From contig CAZGBM010000053.1 in the NCBI GenBank assembly GCA_964523975.1, forward strand, positions 1-14,877: a DNA stretch of 14,877 nt, in the 5' to 3' direction. The translations under genes and the position numbers were made by a program. Source of the stretch: JAFGHJ01 sp964523975 (GTDB lineage Bacteria; Hydrothermota; UBA3072). Positions 6,801 through 13,486 of this stretch are shown piece after piece. The notes beneath the pieces were generated by a model. The model saw only the letters and a list, made by a program, of their open reading frames with translations, was not told where the DNA came from and did no database searches. Within the stretch, counting starts at the first letter, position 1. Each line of letters starts with the position of its first letter.

Positions 6801-7220
6801 TTATCGGGTTATGTTTTTTCTTGTTATTAAATTCTTTATCTTCTTAGGAGGGATTATTATGAATACAACGAGTACAAAGAATGCCACGAATACGGTGCCC
6901 ACTCTAAGAAGGGTTTGATTCACGTCAGGATATACCAATTTTTCGATATAATGAACGATAAATGAGCCGGGATAAGTGCTTTCCGGGCTGTATTGTGCTC
7001 TTGATAAGTTTTCAAGTATAGTCAACGGACAAAATCTTCTTAAAGTCGTTAGTATTCCAACAAAGAGTATGCCAGAAAGATGGAGAGTTCTAAACAGCCA
7101 CCAATCAAAAAAATCATTTTTGAAGAAGCCGTATACAGTCAGAAAGAAACCCAGCAGCATAAAAATTATCCAGATGAAATGCACTATGACGATTATATCT
7201 GCGGATATTTTATAAAGCAT
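6801..7220 (-). CDS. DUF2784 family membrane protein
   Basis: Small integral membrane protein of unknown function, 139 aa from the chosen start. It begins MLYKISADIIVIVHFIWIIF, the usual start of DUF2784 proteins, and contains the family segment FCPLTILEN followed by an aromatic/Gly-rich stretch and FIVHYIEKLVYPD. Three hydrophobic spans are clear (about residues 8-31, 48-68 and 110-131), so it sits in the inner membrane. Upstream starts in the same frame, ATG at 7244 and TTG at 7259, would add 8 or 13 residues; none has a good ribosome binding site, so the start rests on family resemblance. It is divergent from the PorV-like remnant. Its 3' end touches the repeat region. Confidence 0.75.
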   Translation of the reverse strand: MLYKISADIIVIVHFIWIIFMLLGFFLTVYGFFKNDFFDWWLFRTLHLSGILFVGILTTLRRFCPLTILENLSRAQYSPESTYPGSFIVHYIEKLVYPDVNQTLLRVGTVFVAFFVLVVFIIIPPKKIKNLITRKNITR

Positions 7221-7262
7221 ATTATCAGTTAAAGTTACTTTCATACTATAAAATAACAACCC

Positions 7263-7290
7263 TTGTATTTAAAAAAACAATAACTATATT
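7263..7290 (+). promoter_or_regulatory. Candidate promoter of the PorV-like remnant
   Basis: TTGTAT (7263-7268), a 16-bp spacer and TATATT (7285-7290), followed by AAGGAGGG (7305-7312) ahead of the ATG at 7317. The expression signals of the broken gene therefore look intact. Confidence 0.4.
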
Positions 7291-7316
7291 TTAATTCGAA
7301 TATTAAGGAGGGCAAA

Positions 7317-7712
7317 ATGATATTTTTAGTTTTACTTTTAAGTAAAATTGCGGAAGCCGGTGCTTATTTCCTGATATTTAATTCTCTCGGTCCGGCACAA
7401 ACCGCCATGGGTAAAGGAGGAGTTGCGTATTATGACAATATTGCAAGTGTATATTATAACCCGGCAAGTATTAATCTGGTAAATCCCGGAATATATGTTC
7501 AAAATACACCACTCCAGTCACCCTGGAATGTTTGTTTTACGGAACTTGGCAATAATTTCGTGAATGAAATTTCAAGCAAATATTATCCTTCAGATAGCGT
7601 GCCTTATTCTCCTGACTGGTTACCAGGAGTTTATCCCGGGATGAAATATATCTACGAAGGAACTGCGAACTAAAATCTGAGTACCTATTACTGGGCCGGA
7701 AAGGGAGATTAA
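7317..7712 (+). pseudogene. N-terminal remnant of a PorV/PorQ (UPF0164-like) outer-membrane barrel protein
   Basis: The product starts with a signal peptide (MIFLVLLLSKIAEAGA) and then LGPAQTAMGKGGVAYYDNIA followed by SVYYNPASI, the conserved plug-like start of PorV/PorQ/FadL-type barrels. SPDWLPGVYPGMKYIY (about 97-112) matches the loop before the first barrel strands. The frame stops at TAA 7671-7673 after 118 residues, yet the same frame continues with NLSTYYWAGKGD, which still reads like a barrel strand, to a second stop at 7710. Intact homologues are about 300 residues or more, so this is both nonsense-mutated and truncated. The second stop overlaps the 3' end of the hybrid kinase on the other strand. 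The ribosome binding site is good. The parent protein would sit in the outer membrane. Confidence 0.75.
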
Positions 7713-9784
7713 ACTAAAGCTTCCTTAATTTTCCTCAATAATTTTGGCACGTCGTAAGGTTTCTCTAAAAATTCGAATTTCCTCTGTGCGATGTGTGACA
7801 ATTCGGCTTTTTCATCGATATATCCGCTGCTTAGTAGAATTTTAATATTCTCGTCTTTGGCGATGAGTTCTTCGGCAAATTCCAAACCGCTTCCATCGGG
7901 CAATACGACATCGCTGAAAACCATTTTTATTTGTTTCTTATTTTCTGCGAAAATCTTGACGGCATCTTCGATACTTTCTGCCTCTAATACCGAATAGCCA
8001 TTCTCTTTTAGAACCCTGACAATGAAGTTACGCGTAATTTCTTCATCTTCCACAACAAGTATTAACGCACCATTACCCTGTAAATTTGCAATCGGCACAG
8101 CCTCTTTTGTTTTTTTTGTTTTTTCTTCATAACTTACAGGTAAGTAAATTCGAAAAGTCGTGCCTTTGTCGGATGCACTGTCCACGTTTATCCATCCGTC
8201 ATGTTTCCTAACTATCTCGTGTACAACTGATAATCCAAGTCCGGTACCGCTTTTTTTGGTTGTAAAGAATGGTTCGAAAATTTTTGAAATCGTTTTCTTA
8301 TCTATACCCACGCCCGTATCCATAACCGATAAACAAACAAAATCTCCCGTTCGAGAAGAGGGTATCTTACGAGTTTTTTTATCGTTAATCTTAATGTTTT
8401 TAGTCTTCAATGTTAATTTTCCGCCTTTAGGCATTGCATCACGCGAATTTACTATAAGATTCAGAATTACCTGTTCTATTTGTGTGGAATCCCCCTTTAT
8501 ATTTTCAGGTACTTTCTCAAGATTGCTTGAAGACTCGATATCTTCTCCGATTAGTCGGTCAATCATGCCTTCGATATCGGTTATTATTGAGTTCAGATCG
8601 AATACTTCAAGTTTAACCGGTTTTTTTCTGCTGAATGCGAGAAGTTGTCCCGTAAGATTGGCTGCCTGGTTCGCCGCGCTAATAATTTCTTCTATCATTT
8701 CTTTTTTCGGGTCTTCGGCTGGTATTCCATCATTGAGAAGGTAACCATAACCGATTATTGCCGTTAAAAGGTTATTGAAATCATGTGCTATGCCGCCGGC
8801 AAGTATGCCTATGGCTTCCATTTTCTGTGACTGAAGGAGTTGAGCCTGAATCTTTTTTTTATCTTTTTCTATTTCTTCTTGCTTTTTTTCCAGTTCAATA
8901 CTGTGCAATCCCATAGCAATATCCCCCGCAAGTTCTTGAAACAATCTGTGTTCTTCAATATCATTAATAAAAGATGCAGGCACATAACACAAAAGCACTC
9001 CGTAAAGCCTTTCTTTATGTTTTAAAAGGGTAGCCATACTCCCTTTCCCCGGCATTTTTTTGATAAATGGACAATTCTTACATTCGGATTCAGTATCCTC
9101 TATTATCACCAATTCTTCATTTTTCAGTGCTTTTTGCGCGCATATAGGAAAGATTCCTTTTTTTAGAAGGCTCTCCGAATCTATAAGATTCTCTCCAAAA
9201 CCTTTTTCTACAGACTTTAAAAAACCGCCTGTTTCATCCGTTAAAATAATCCGGACTACATGATATCCCCTTGTTTCTACTAACTCATTACAAGCTTTGT
9301 GCAGTAATCTATCCCGGTTCTTTTCAAAAGCGATAAGTTGATTTACGTTCCTGAGCGCTTGAAGCACTGCGTTTAAATGTTGTATCTTATTTTCGGAACT
9401 TTTACGATAAATTGCATATTGCATTGAGCGGATGAGAAGACTGGAATTAATCTGACCCTTAACCAGATAATCCTGCGCCCCATTTTGTACGGCTTTCAAT
9501 GCTATTTCTTCATCGGCATTTCCGGTCAAAATAACAATTGGCATATCAGACATCTTATCCTGTACTTTGTTTAACGTCTCAAGTCCAAAACTATCAGGGA
9601 GAGTCAGGTCCAGAAGAACAATGTCAAAATCCTTCTCGTCAAAAAGTTTCAATCCCTTTTTAAGTTCATTAACATGTTCAAGCGAAAATCTAAAACCATC
9701 CGCTTCAGATAGAAAAACTTGAATGAGACGAGCATCGCCGGGGTTATCTTCAATCATTAAAATGTTACGATTCTCTCTATCCAA
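7709..9784 (-). CDS. Hybrid histidine kinase REC-GAF(Cys3)-HisKA-HATPase-REC
   Basis: Soluble two-component protein of 691 aa. The receiver at 5-120 has acidic Glu12/Asp13, phosphoacceptor Asp59, Thr87 and Lys109. A GAF-like module (~130-310) carries Cys215, Cys235 and Cys238 (ECKNCP). After a short coiled coil, HisKA has His334 in GGIAHDFNNLL, and the HATPase has Asn446 (LIVNSRDAM), DTGVGID and GTGLGLSVV. The C-terminal receiver (~575-690) has Asp625 and FLEKPYD. There is no membrane segment. The start is TTG, chosen because AGGAGG (9796-9791) lies 6 nt upstream. It is the third gene of the operon, 27 nt after the single-domain receiver. The layout fits a phosphorelay in which the N-terminal receiver takes phosphate from the membrane kinase or the small receiver, but partners are inferred. 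There is no output domain, so the DNA or enzyme target is unknown. Confidence 0.9.
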   Translation of the reverse strand: MDRENRNILMIEDNPGDARLIQVFLSEADGFRFSLEHVNELKKGLKLFDEKDFDIVLLDLTLPDSFGLETLNKVQDKMSDMPIVILTGNADEEIALKAVQNGAQDYLVKGQINSSLLIRSMQYAIYRKSSENKIQHLNAVLQALRNVNQLIAFEKNRDRLLHKACNELVETRGYHVVRIILTDETGGFLKSVEKGFGENLIDSESLLKKGIFPICAQKALKNEELVIIEDTESECKNCPFIKKMPGKGSMATLLKHKERLYGVLLCYVPASFINDIEEHRLFQELAGDIAMGLHSIELEKKQEEIEKDKKKIQAQLLQSQKMEAIGILAGGIAHDFNNLLTAIIGYGYLLNDGIPAEDPKKEMIEEIISAANQAANLTGQLLAFSRKKPVKLEVFDLNSIITDIEGMIDRLIGEDIESSSNLEKVPENIKGDSTQIEQVILNLIVNSRDAMPKGGKLTLKTKNIKINDKKTRKIPSSRTGDFVCLSVMDTGVGIDKKTISKIFEPFFTTKKSGTGLGLSVVHEIVRKHDGWINVDSASDKGTTFRIYLPVSYEEKTKKTKEAVPIANLQGNGALILVVEDEEITRNFIVRVLKENGYSVLEAESIEDAVKIFAENKKQIKMVFSDVVLPDGSGLEFAEELIAKDENIKILLSSGYIDEKAELSHIAQRKFEFLEKPYDVPKLLRKIKEALV

Positions 9785-9790
9785 AATTTT

Positions 9791-9796
9791 CCTCCT
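9791..9796 (-). promoter_or_regulatory. Ribosome binding site fixing a TTG start
   Basis: AGGAGG on the minus strand lies 6 nt before the TTG at 9784-9782 of the hybrid kinase. The first in-frame ATG would remove nine residues and cut into the first receiver strand, so the TTG start is preferred. Confidence 0.7.
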
Positions 9797-9811
9797 GTCT
9801 TTAATCCGTTC

Positions 9812-10270
9812 TCAAGGTCTACTTCCATTTGGCGGCAATTTTACAATAGTAAACCAGAAATCATCTATAGCCTTTACCACCTTATGGAATTGGTTAATAT
9901 CAATCGGTTTGGTAATATAACAATTAGCATGCAAATTATAAGACTTCAAAACATCCATTTCGTCGCTTGAAATTGTAAGGATAACCACAGGTATACGTTT
10001 CAAATACGGATCTTCCTTTATCTCAGCTAACACTTCTCTGCCATCTTTTTTTGGTAGATTCAAATCAAGCAGAATTAAATCAGGACGTACGGCTTCTCTG
10101 TACTTACCTTCTTTGCGTAAATAAGACAAAGCCTCAACACCATCCTTAACAGTATACAACTGATTACTGACTTTACTTTCCCTTAGAGCTTCCTCTGCCA
10201 ATCTGATATCGCCGGGGTTATCCTCGACCAGCAAAATATCAGCCGGTTTTCCAATTTTACCATCTTTCAT
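9812..10270 (-). CDS. Single-domain response regulator (Rcp1/CheY-like receiver)
   Basis: A 152-aa stand-alone receiver with no output domain. Phosphorylation residues are Glu16/Asp17 in LLVEDNPGDIRL, phosphoacceptor Asp69 in LILLDLNLPKKDG, Thr99 and Lys121 in CYITKPID. The sequence is of the type that partners phytochrome-like kinases (Rcp1 family), where the receiver acts as a phosphate shuttle or by protein contact. The ATG overlaps the stop of the membrane kinase by 4 nt (ATGA, 10270-10267) and has GGAGG just upstream, so the two are coupled. The membrane kinase has an ASHDLQEPLR HisKA box, which is typical of this receiver's usual partners. It probably hands phosphate to or competes with the hybrid kinase downstream; that is inference. 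Confidence 0.93.
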   Translation of the reverse strand: MKDGKIGKPADILLVEDNPGDIRLAEEALRESKVSNQLYTVKDGVEALSYLRKEGKYREAVRPDLILLDLNLPKKDGREVLAEIKEDPYLKRIPVVILTISSDEMDVLKSYNLHANCYITKPIDINQFHKVVKAIDDFWFTIVKLPPNGSRP

Positions 10271-12225
10271 TTACTTCCTCCTTTAGGGATTGTAAAATAA
10301 AAAGTTGAACCTTTTCCCGGTTCCGAGTCCGCCCAAATTTGCCCATTGTGACGCTCTATAATCCTTTTACAAATAGCGAGACCCATTCCCGTACCCGGAT
10401 ACTTATTCTTTGGATTTAACCTCTGAAAAATGACAAAAATACGATCTTTGTACTCGGGATCAAAACCTATACCATTATCATTTATAGAAAAAAGCCACTC
10501 GGGACCTTTATCCCGAACCGAGATATGAATGCGAGGCTGTTCTTCGCTCTGGAACTTGATTGCATTACCTATTAAATTTTGTAATAACTGAACAAGTTGA
10601 ATTTTATCAGCCATTACGGTTGGCAAATCATCATTTGTAATTATTGCATGATTTTCTTTAATCGTAGCACTCAAATTTGTCAGAGCCCGACCAAGAGCAG
10701 AATGAGAATCCATGGGTTCAAGAATTTTACCCCTCGTTTCAATACGAGAATATGCGAGCAGAGCATTAATCAACCTTTGCATGTGATTTGCTCCATCTAC
10801 AGCGAAACCTATAAATTCTCTTGCGTCATCATCGAGTTGGTCCTTATAACGCTTTTCTAAAAGCTGAGTATAACTTGCCACCATACGTAAAGGTTCCTGT
10901 AAATCATGAGATGCGATATAAGCAAATTGCTCCAGTTCTTTATTGGAACGTTCCAATTCTGATGTACGGTACTCGAGACGTTCATTGAGTGTTCTCAGGG
11001 TTTTCTCAGCTTTTTTGCGTTTCTCTTCTACTCCTATACCGTAAAGTGCATACGAGATATCGCTTGCCAGCTCCTTAAACAAGTTTTGCTCTTCTTTATC
11101 CATAGCCATATTCTCCGGCAGCGCTACTGTAATTGTCCCGTAAGCTCTTCCCTTGTGCTTTAATCTGGTAATTAAACGAGCTCCTTCCTTATATTCTGAT
11201 AACAGAGGACAGTTTTCACAAGTCGTATCAGGTTTTTTAATCAATACAATAGCATCTTTTTTAAGTGCCATTTCCTGGCATTTGGTTTTCTTTCCTTCCT
11301 TCAGTATCTTCTTAACAGACGAGAACTTTTTGCCAATGCCTTCACCTGCAAGGGATTTAAAATTTCCCTCTTCGTCGAAAAGAGCAATCCAGGCTTTTAA
11401 ATATCCTCTGGTTGTTGTCAGCTGTTTGCAAGCTCCTGAGATCAGTTTATTTGCATTCTTCTCTTTGGTTATAAGCTGGTTTACGTTCCGAATAGCCCAC
11501 AACACTTTGATTAGATGTTCTATTCTCTTTTCCGTTTCTTTGCGTTCGGTGATATCCTGCATAGTCTCGCTCGCACCAATTATACCTCTATGTTCGTCTC
11601 GTAGCGGAGCGGCTGTGACAAATATCCACTTCCCCTCTTCGCCGAGCTCTGGGGAAAACACCTCGGTTTCGTAAGCGCCGTCAATCCAATCAGATCGCCT
11701 GACACTGTTATACTGCCGTATGATTTCCTTCTCCGGGCAGCTATCTACTATCAGATCCGGCAGCACTACATGCTCCTTGTTGTATAATGCTACCCACGGC
11801 TTCTGCGTCCCCACCACCTGCTCGGCGGAGACGCCGGTTAGGGCTTCGCAAGCATGATTCCAGTGAGTAACGGTATGCTGCGAGTCGATTACAAATGTCG
11901 GAATTGAACTCCCCTGTACAATATGCGATAACTTCGCTTCACTCTCCTTCAGAGCCTGCGTAACTTTCGCTATTCGATTGGCATGCTCGACTAACTGCAA
12001 TACAATTATCCCTCCTACAACAGCGGTAATCAGAGATTTGAGCAAAGCTTCAAACCAGTTGAATGGTGTAGCCGGTCTTCCAAATAGTATATGAGGCAGA
12101 TCGAACACCTCATCCGCCCATACCAGGATAACCAACAGTACAAAGATAACCAGCGCACGAATCGAGATATTTTTACTCGGTATCGACTGAGATTTGTGTC
12201 TTTTGAGTAAATCAAACCACTTCAT
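10267..12225 (-). CDS. Membrane PAS-GAF(Cys3) sensor histidine kinase
   Basis: A 652-aa sensor kinase and first gene of the signalling operon. Two membrane spans (about 22-37 and 61-79) enclose a short loop, too small for a periplasmic sensor domain. A PAS domain follows (~95-230, ending ETMQDITERK), then a GAF-like module (~235-405) with Cys316, Cys336 and Cys339 (CENCP). A coiled coil (~408-432) leads to the phytochrome-class HisKA with His440 (FAYIASHDLQEPLR) and an HATPase with LLQNLIGNAIKF, DNGIGFDP and GTGMGLAICKRI. The ATG at 12225 lacks a Shine-Dalgarno sequence; an in-frame TGA three bases upstream excludes an earlier start. The PAS-coding part is far more GC-rich (55-58% in several 60-bp lines, 11641-11880) than the GAF part (33% at 11221-11280), suggesting mosaic origin. 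The signal is unknown; cytosolic redox or ligand sensing by PAS and GAF is likely. Confidence 0.92.
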   Translation of the reverse strand: MKWFDLLKRHKSQSIPSKNISIRALVIFVLLVILVWADEVFDLPHILFGRPATPFNWFEALLKSLITAVVGGIIVLQLVEHANRIAKVTQALKESEAKLSHIVQGSSIPTFVIDSQHTVTHWNHACEALTGVSAEQVVGTQKPWVALYNKEHVVLPDLIVDSCPEKEIIRQYNSVRRSDWIDGAYETEVFSPELGEEGKWIFVTAAPLRDEHRGIIGASETMQDITERKETEKRIEHLIKVLWAIRNVNQLITKEKNANKLISGACKQLTTTRGYLKAWIALFDEEGNFKSLAGEGIGKKFSSVKKILKEGKKTKCQEMALKKDAIVLIKKPDTTCENCPLLSEYKEGARLITRLKHKGRAYGTITVALPENMAMDKEEQNLFKELASDISYALYGIGVEEKRKKAEKTLRTLNERLEYRTSELERSNKELEQFAYIASHDLQEPLRMVASYTQLLEKRYKDQLDDDAREFIGFAVDGANHMQRLINALLAYSRIETRGKILEPMDSHSALGRALTNLSATIKENHAIITNDDLPTVMADKIQLVQLLQNLIGNAIKFQSEEQPRIHISVRDKGPEWLFSINDNGIGFDPEYKDRIFVIFQRLNPKNKYPGTGMGLAICKRIIERHNGQIWADSEPGKGSTFYFTIPKGGSK

Positions 12226-12512
12226 AAGTCAATGCGGTATCAGCCAGCATCCCATAAGTCTCTTACTTAACCTCCGGGCACACCAGCAATTGGCGCACAG
12301 ATTAAAGATTATATTTTTTGGGTATAGCGGAAAGTTTTCTCTGCGGATAAACCAAAATGTTGTTGAATTTTGGCATTCACGAAGATTGCTATGTCTTATA
12401 AATTTAAATTCCCAATTATTTACTTTCATAGGCCTGATCTTTAATTAAAAACAATGCATTCTTATAATATTTTTAAACTTTTAAAATGAATTTTTATATA
12501 TTTTATATGTAT
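12226..12512 (-). other. Long 5' leader of the signalling operon
   Basis: From the predicted start near 12512 to the kinase ATG the transcript has ~287 nt with no recognised gene. It contains CCAAAAT/ATTTTGG (12352-12358 with 12367-12373, 8-nt loop) and, near the kinase start, TAAGT-aagag-ACTTA bracketed by CCC and GGG (about 12251-12278), enclosed by a GCCA/TGGC pairing. A 66-codon open frame (12429-12229) ends 3 nt before the kinase ATG; its product resembles nothing I know and is rich in Arg, Trp and Cys. It could be a structured leader, a translated upstream ORF coupling kinase translation, or plain spacer. I do not recognise a riboswitch class. Confidence 0.35.
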
Positions 12513-12518
12513 TGTTAT

Positions 12519-12547
12519 ATTATAGTTATCGTTTTACGAAAAGTCAA
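12519..12547 (-). promoter_or_regulatory. Strong promoter of the signalling operon
   Basis: Minus-strand TTGACT (12547-12542), a 17-bp spacer and a perfect TATAAT (12524-12519). It points to the histidine kinase about 290 nt downstream. The next upstream gene on this strand, the CMD protein, ends at 12580. Confidence 0.65.
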
Positions 12548-12551
12548 CCCC

Positions 12552-12563
12552 AATCTGCAGATT
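12552..12563. promoter_or_regulatory. 12-bp perfect palindrome AATCTGCAGATT
   Basis: The palindrome lies 4 bp upstream of the -35 box of the signalling operon and 16 bp after the stop of the CMD gene. It could be an activator or repressor site. It is unlikely to be a terminator because it has no loop or T-run. Confidence 0.4.
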
Positions 12564-12579
12564 TCAATCGGTTGGTCGG

Positions 12580-12954
12580 TCAGTCTCTTTCTTGAAAAAC
12601 TTCTTTTGCTGCATACATTCCGTTCAAAGCAGCGGGGAAGCCGGCATAAACAGCCATTTGCATGATTACTTCGACTATTTCTTCTTTGGTGCATCCGACA
12701 TTTAACGCTGCGTTGATGTGAGATTTCAATTGGGGAGTGGCATTTCCGAGAGCCGTCAATGCCGCAACAGTGGCGATTTCACGGGATTTTAAATCCAGGC
12801 CGGGTCTTGAATAGATATCGCCAAACGGAAATTCGATGACATATTTTGCCAAATCGGGAGCAATTTCTTTTAAATTTTCGGTTATTCTTTCTCCTGATTC
12901 ACCATTGATTTCTTTTAATTTTTTCCAACCTCTATCGAATCTTTCATTACTCAT
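12580..12954 (-). CDS. Carboxymuconolactone decarboxylase (CMD) family protein
   Basis: A 124-aa all-helical CMD/AhpD-fold protein. Residues ~33-118 form the domain: LDLKSREIATVAALTALGNA (53-72), then LKSHINAALNVGCTKEEIVEV with His79 and Cys88, then MQMAVYAGFPAALNGM. It has a single Cys rather than the CxxC of the AhpD peroxidase, so it is closer to the gamma-CMD/YurZ group. These form oligomers and are often of unknown substrate; a decarboxylase activity should not be assumed. ATG at 12954 with GGAGG (12961-12965) six bases upstream. It appears monocistronic, transcribed from the promoter at 13012-13039. Confidence 0.9.
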   Translation of the reverse strand: MSNERFDRGWKKLKEINGESGERITENLKEIAPDLAKYVIEFPFGDIYSRPGLDLKSREIATVAALTALGNATPQLKSHINAALNVGCTKEEIVEVIMQMAVYAGFPAALNGMYAAKEVFQERD

Positions 12955-13011
12955 TTTTAACCTCCGAATAATTGTTTTTGTTTCTTTTGTTACCAGCCTT
13001 TAAGTCTTTTA

Positions 13012-13039
13012 ACTGTAGATTTTTCGGTGGAATTGTCAA
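13012..13039 (-). promoter_or_regulatory. Candidate promoter of the CMD gene
   Basis: Minus-strand TTGACA (13039-13034), a 16-bp spacer and TACAGT (13017-13012), placing the transcript start about 50 nt upstream of the CMD ATG. The -10 box matches consensus at four of six positions. Confidence 0.5.
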
Positions 13040-13067
13040 GGATGAATTTCCTGAAAGGAAATTCAAC

Positions 13068-13126
13068 AGTCCGGAGTCACGAGTCCGGAGTCGATGTTAG
13101 ATACCGGCTACCGGATATCAGATACC
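13068..13126. repeat. Word repeats AGTCCGGAGTC (x2) and GATACCGG type
   Basis: AGTCCGGAGTC occurs exactly twice (13068-13078 and 13082-13092), with a 3-bp gap. It is followed by GATACCGGCTACCGGATATC (13100-13119) and AGATACC (13120-13126), the same word family as in the leuD-ilvD insert. With the promoters on either side these words make up most of the gene-free stretch 12955-13186. Confidence 0.55.
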
Positions 13127-13186
13127 AGTTAAAAGCTGACGGATGACTGCCAGCGAAATTTTCTGTTTTGAATCTTAATTATGCCC

Positions 13187-13214
13187 TTGACAATACGTAT
13201 ATTTTTATTATAAT
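13187..13214 (+). promoter_or_regulatory. Consensus promoter of the toxin-antitoxin operon
   Basis: TTGACA (13187-13192), a 16-bp spacer and TATAAT (13209-13214): both boxes are perfect. The antitoxin ATG is only 24 bp beyond the -10 box, so the leader is about 17 nt. Confidence 0.75.
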
Positions 13215-13225
13215 ATGTACGTACA
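13193..13225. promoter_or_regulatory. Candidate autoregulatory operator: paired TACGTA palindromes
   Basis: ATACGTAT (13193-13200), directly downstream of the -35 box, and TGTACGTACA (13216-13225), directly downstream of the -10 box, are both perfect palindromes sharing the core TACGTA. Their centres are 24 bp apart, about two helix turns plus a few bases. This is where a ribbon-helix-helix antitoxin would be expected to bind and repress. Confidence 0.55.
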
Positions 13226-13237
13226 AGGGAGAGTGTA

Positions 13238-13486
13238 ATGGATAAAAAACTAACTTTAAAACTTGGCAAAGAGGTTATTGATAATGCCAAAGACTATGCC
13301 AGAAAAAGGAATCAGAGCTTATCTAAATTAGTGGGAAATTATTTTGATTATCTTTCAAGAGTTGAAGGAGTGAGCGATTCTGATATTTCCGCATTAGTCA
13401 AAGAGTTATCGGGCGTCATTGATTTAAAGAAGGGTTTTGATTTAGAAAAAGAGTATTTAGGGTATATAGTTGAGAAATACAAATAA
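13238..13486 (+). CDS. Antitoxin, DUF6364 family (ribbon-helix-helix-like)
   Basis: An 82-aa small protein encoded directly upstream of a PIN toxin. It starts MDKKLTLKLGKEVIDNAKDY, a short beta strand (LTLKL) followed by two helices (EVIDNAKDYARKRN and SLSKLVGNYFDYLSR), as in ribbon-helix-helix DNA-binding antitoxins of the DUF6364 group. The acidic/aliphatic C-terminus (about 45-82) would wrap the toxin. The ribosome binding site AGGGAGAG is just upstream and the stop overlaps the toxin ATG by one base (TAATG), so antitoxin and toxin are coupled. It probably represses its own promoter through the TACGTA palindromes. Confidence 0.85.
   Translation: MDKKLTLKLGKEVIDNAKDYARKRNQSLSKLVGNYFDYLSRVEGVSDSDISALVKELSGVIDLKKGFDLEKEYLGYIVEKYK

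Noticed and set aside
6859..6895. Repeat-like words (ACGAGTACAAAGAATGCCACGAATAC) within the DUF2784 3' end
   Set aside because: The stretch encodes a plausible hydrophobic helix and no second copy was found in the window, so coincidence is as likely as repeat invasion.
8160..8744. 194-codon plus-strand frame opposite the hybrid kinase
   Set aside because: It is a shadow of a well-supported kinase gene; low-complexity Ser/Phe-rich translation with no family resemblance.
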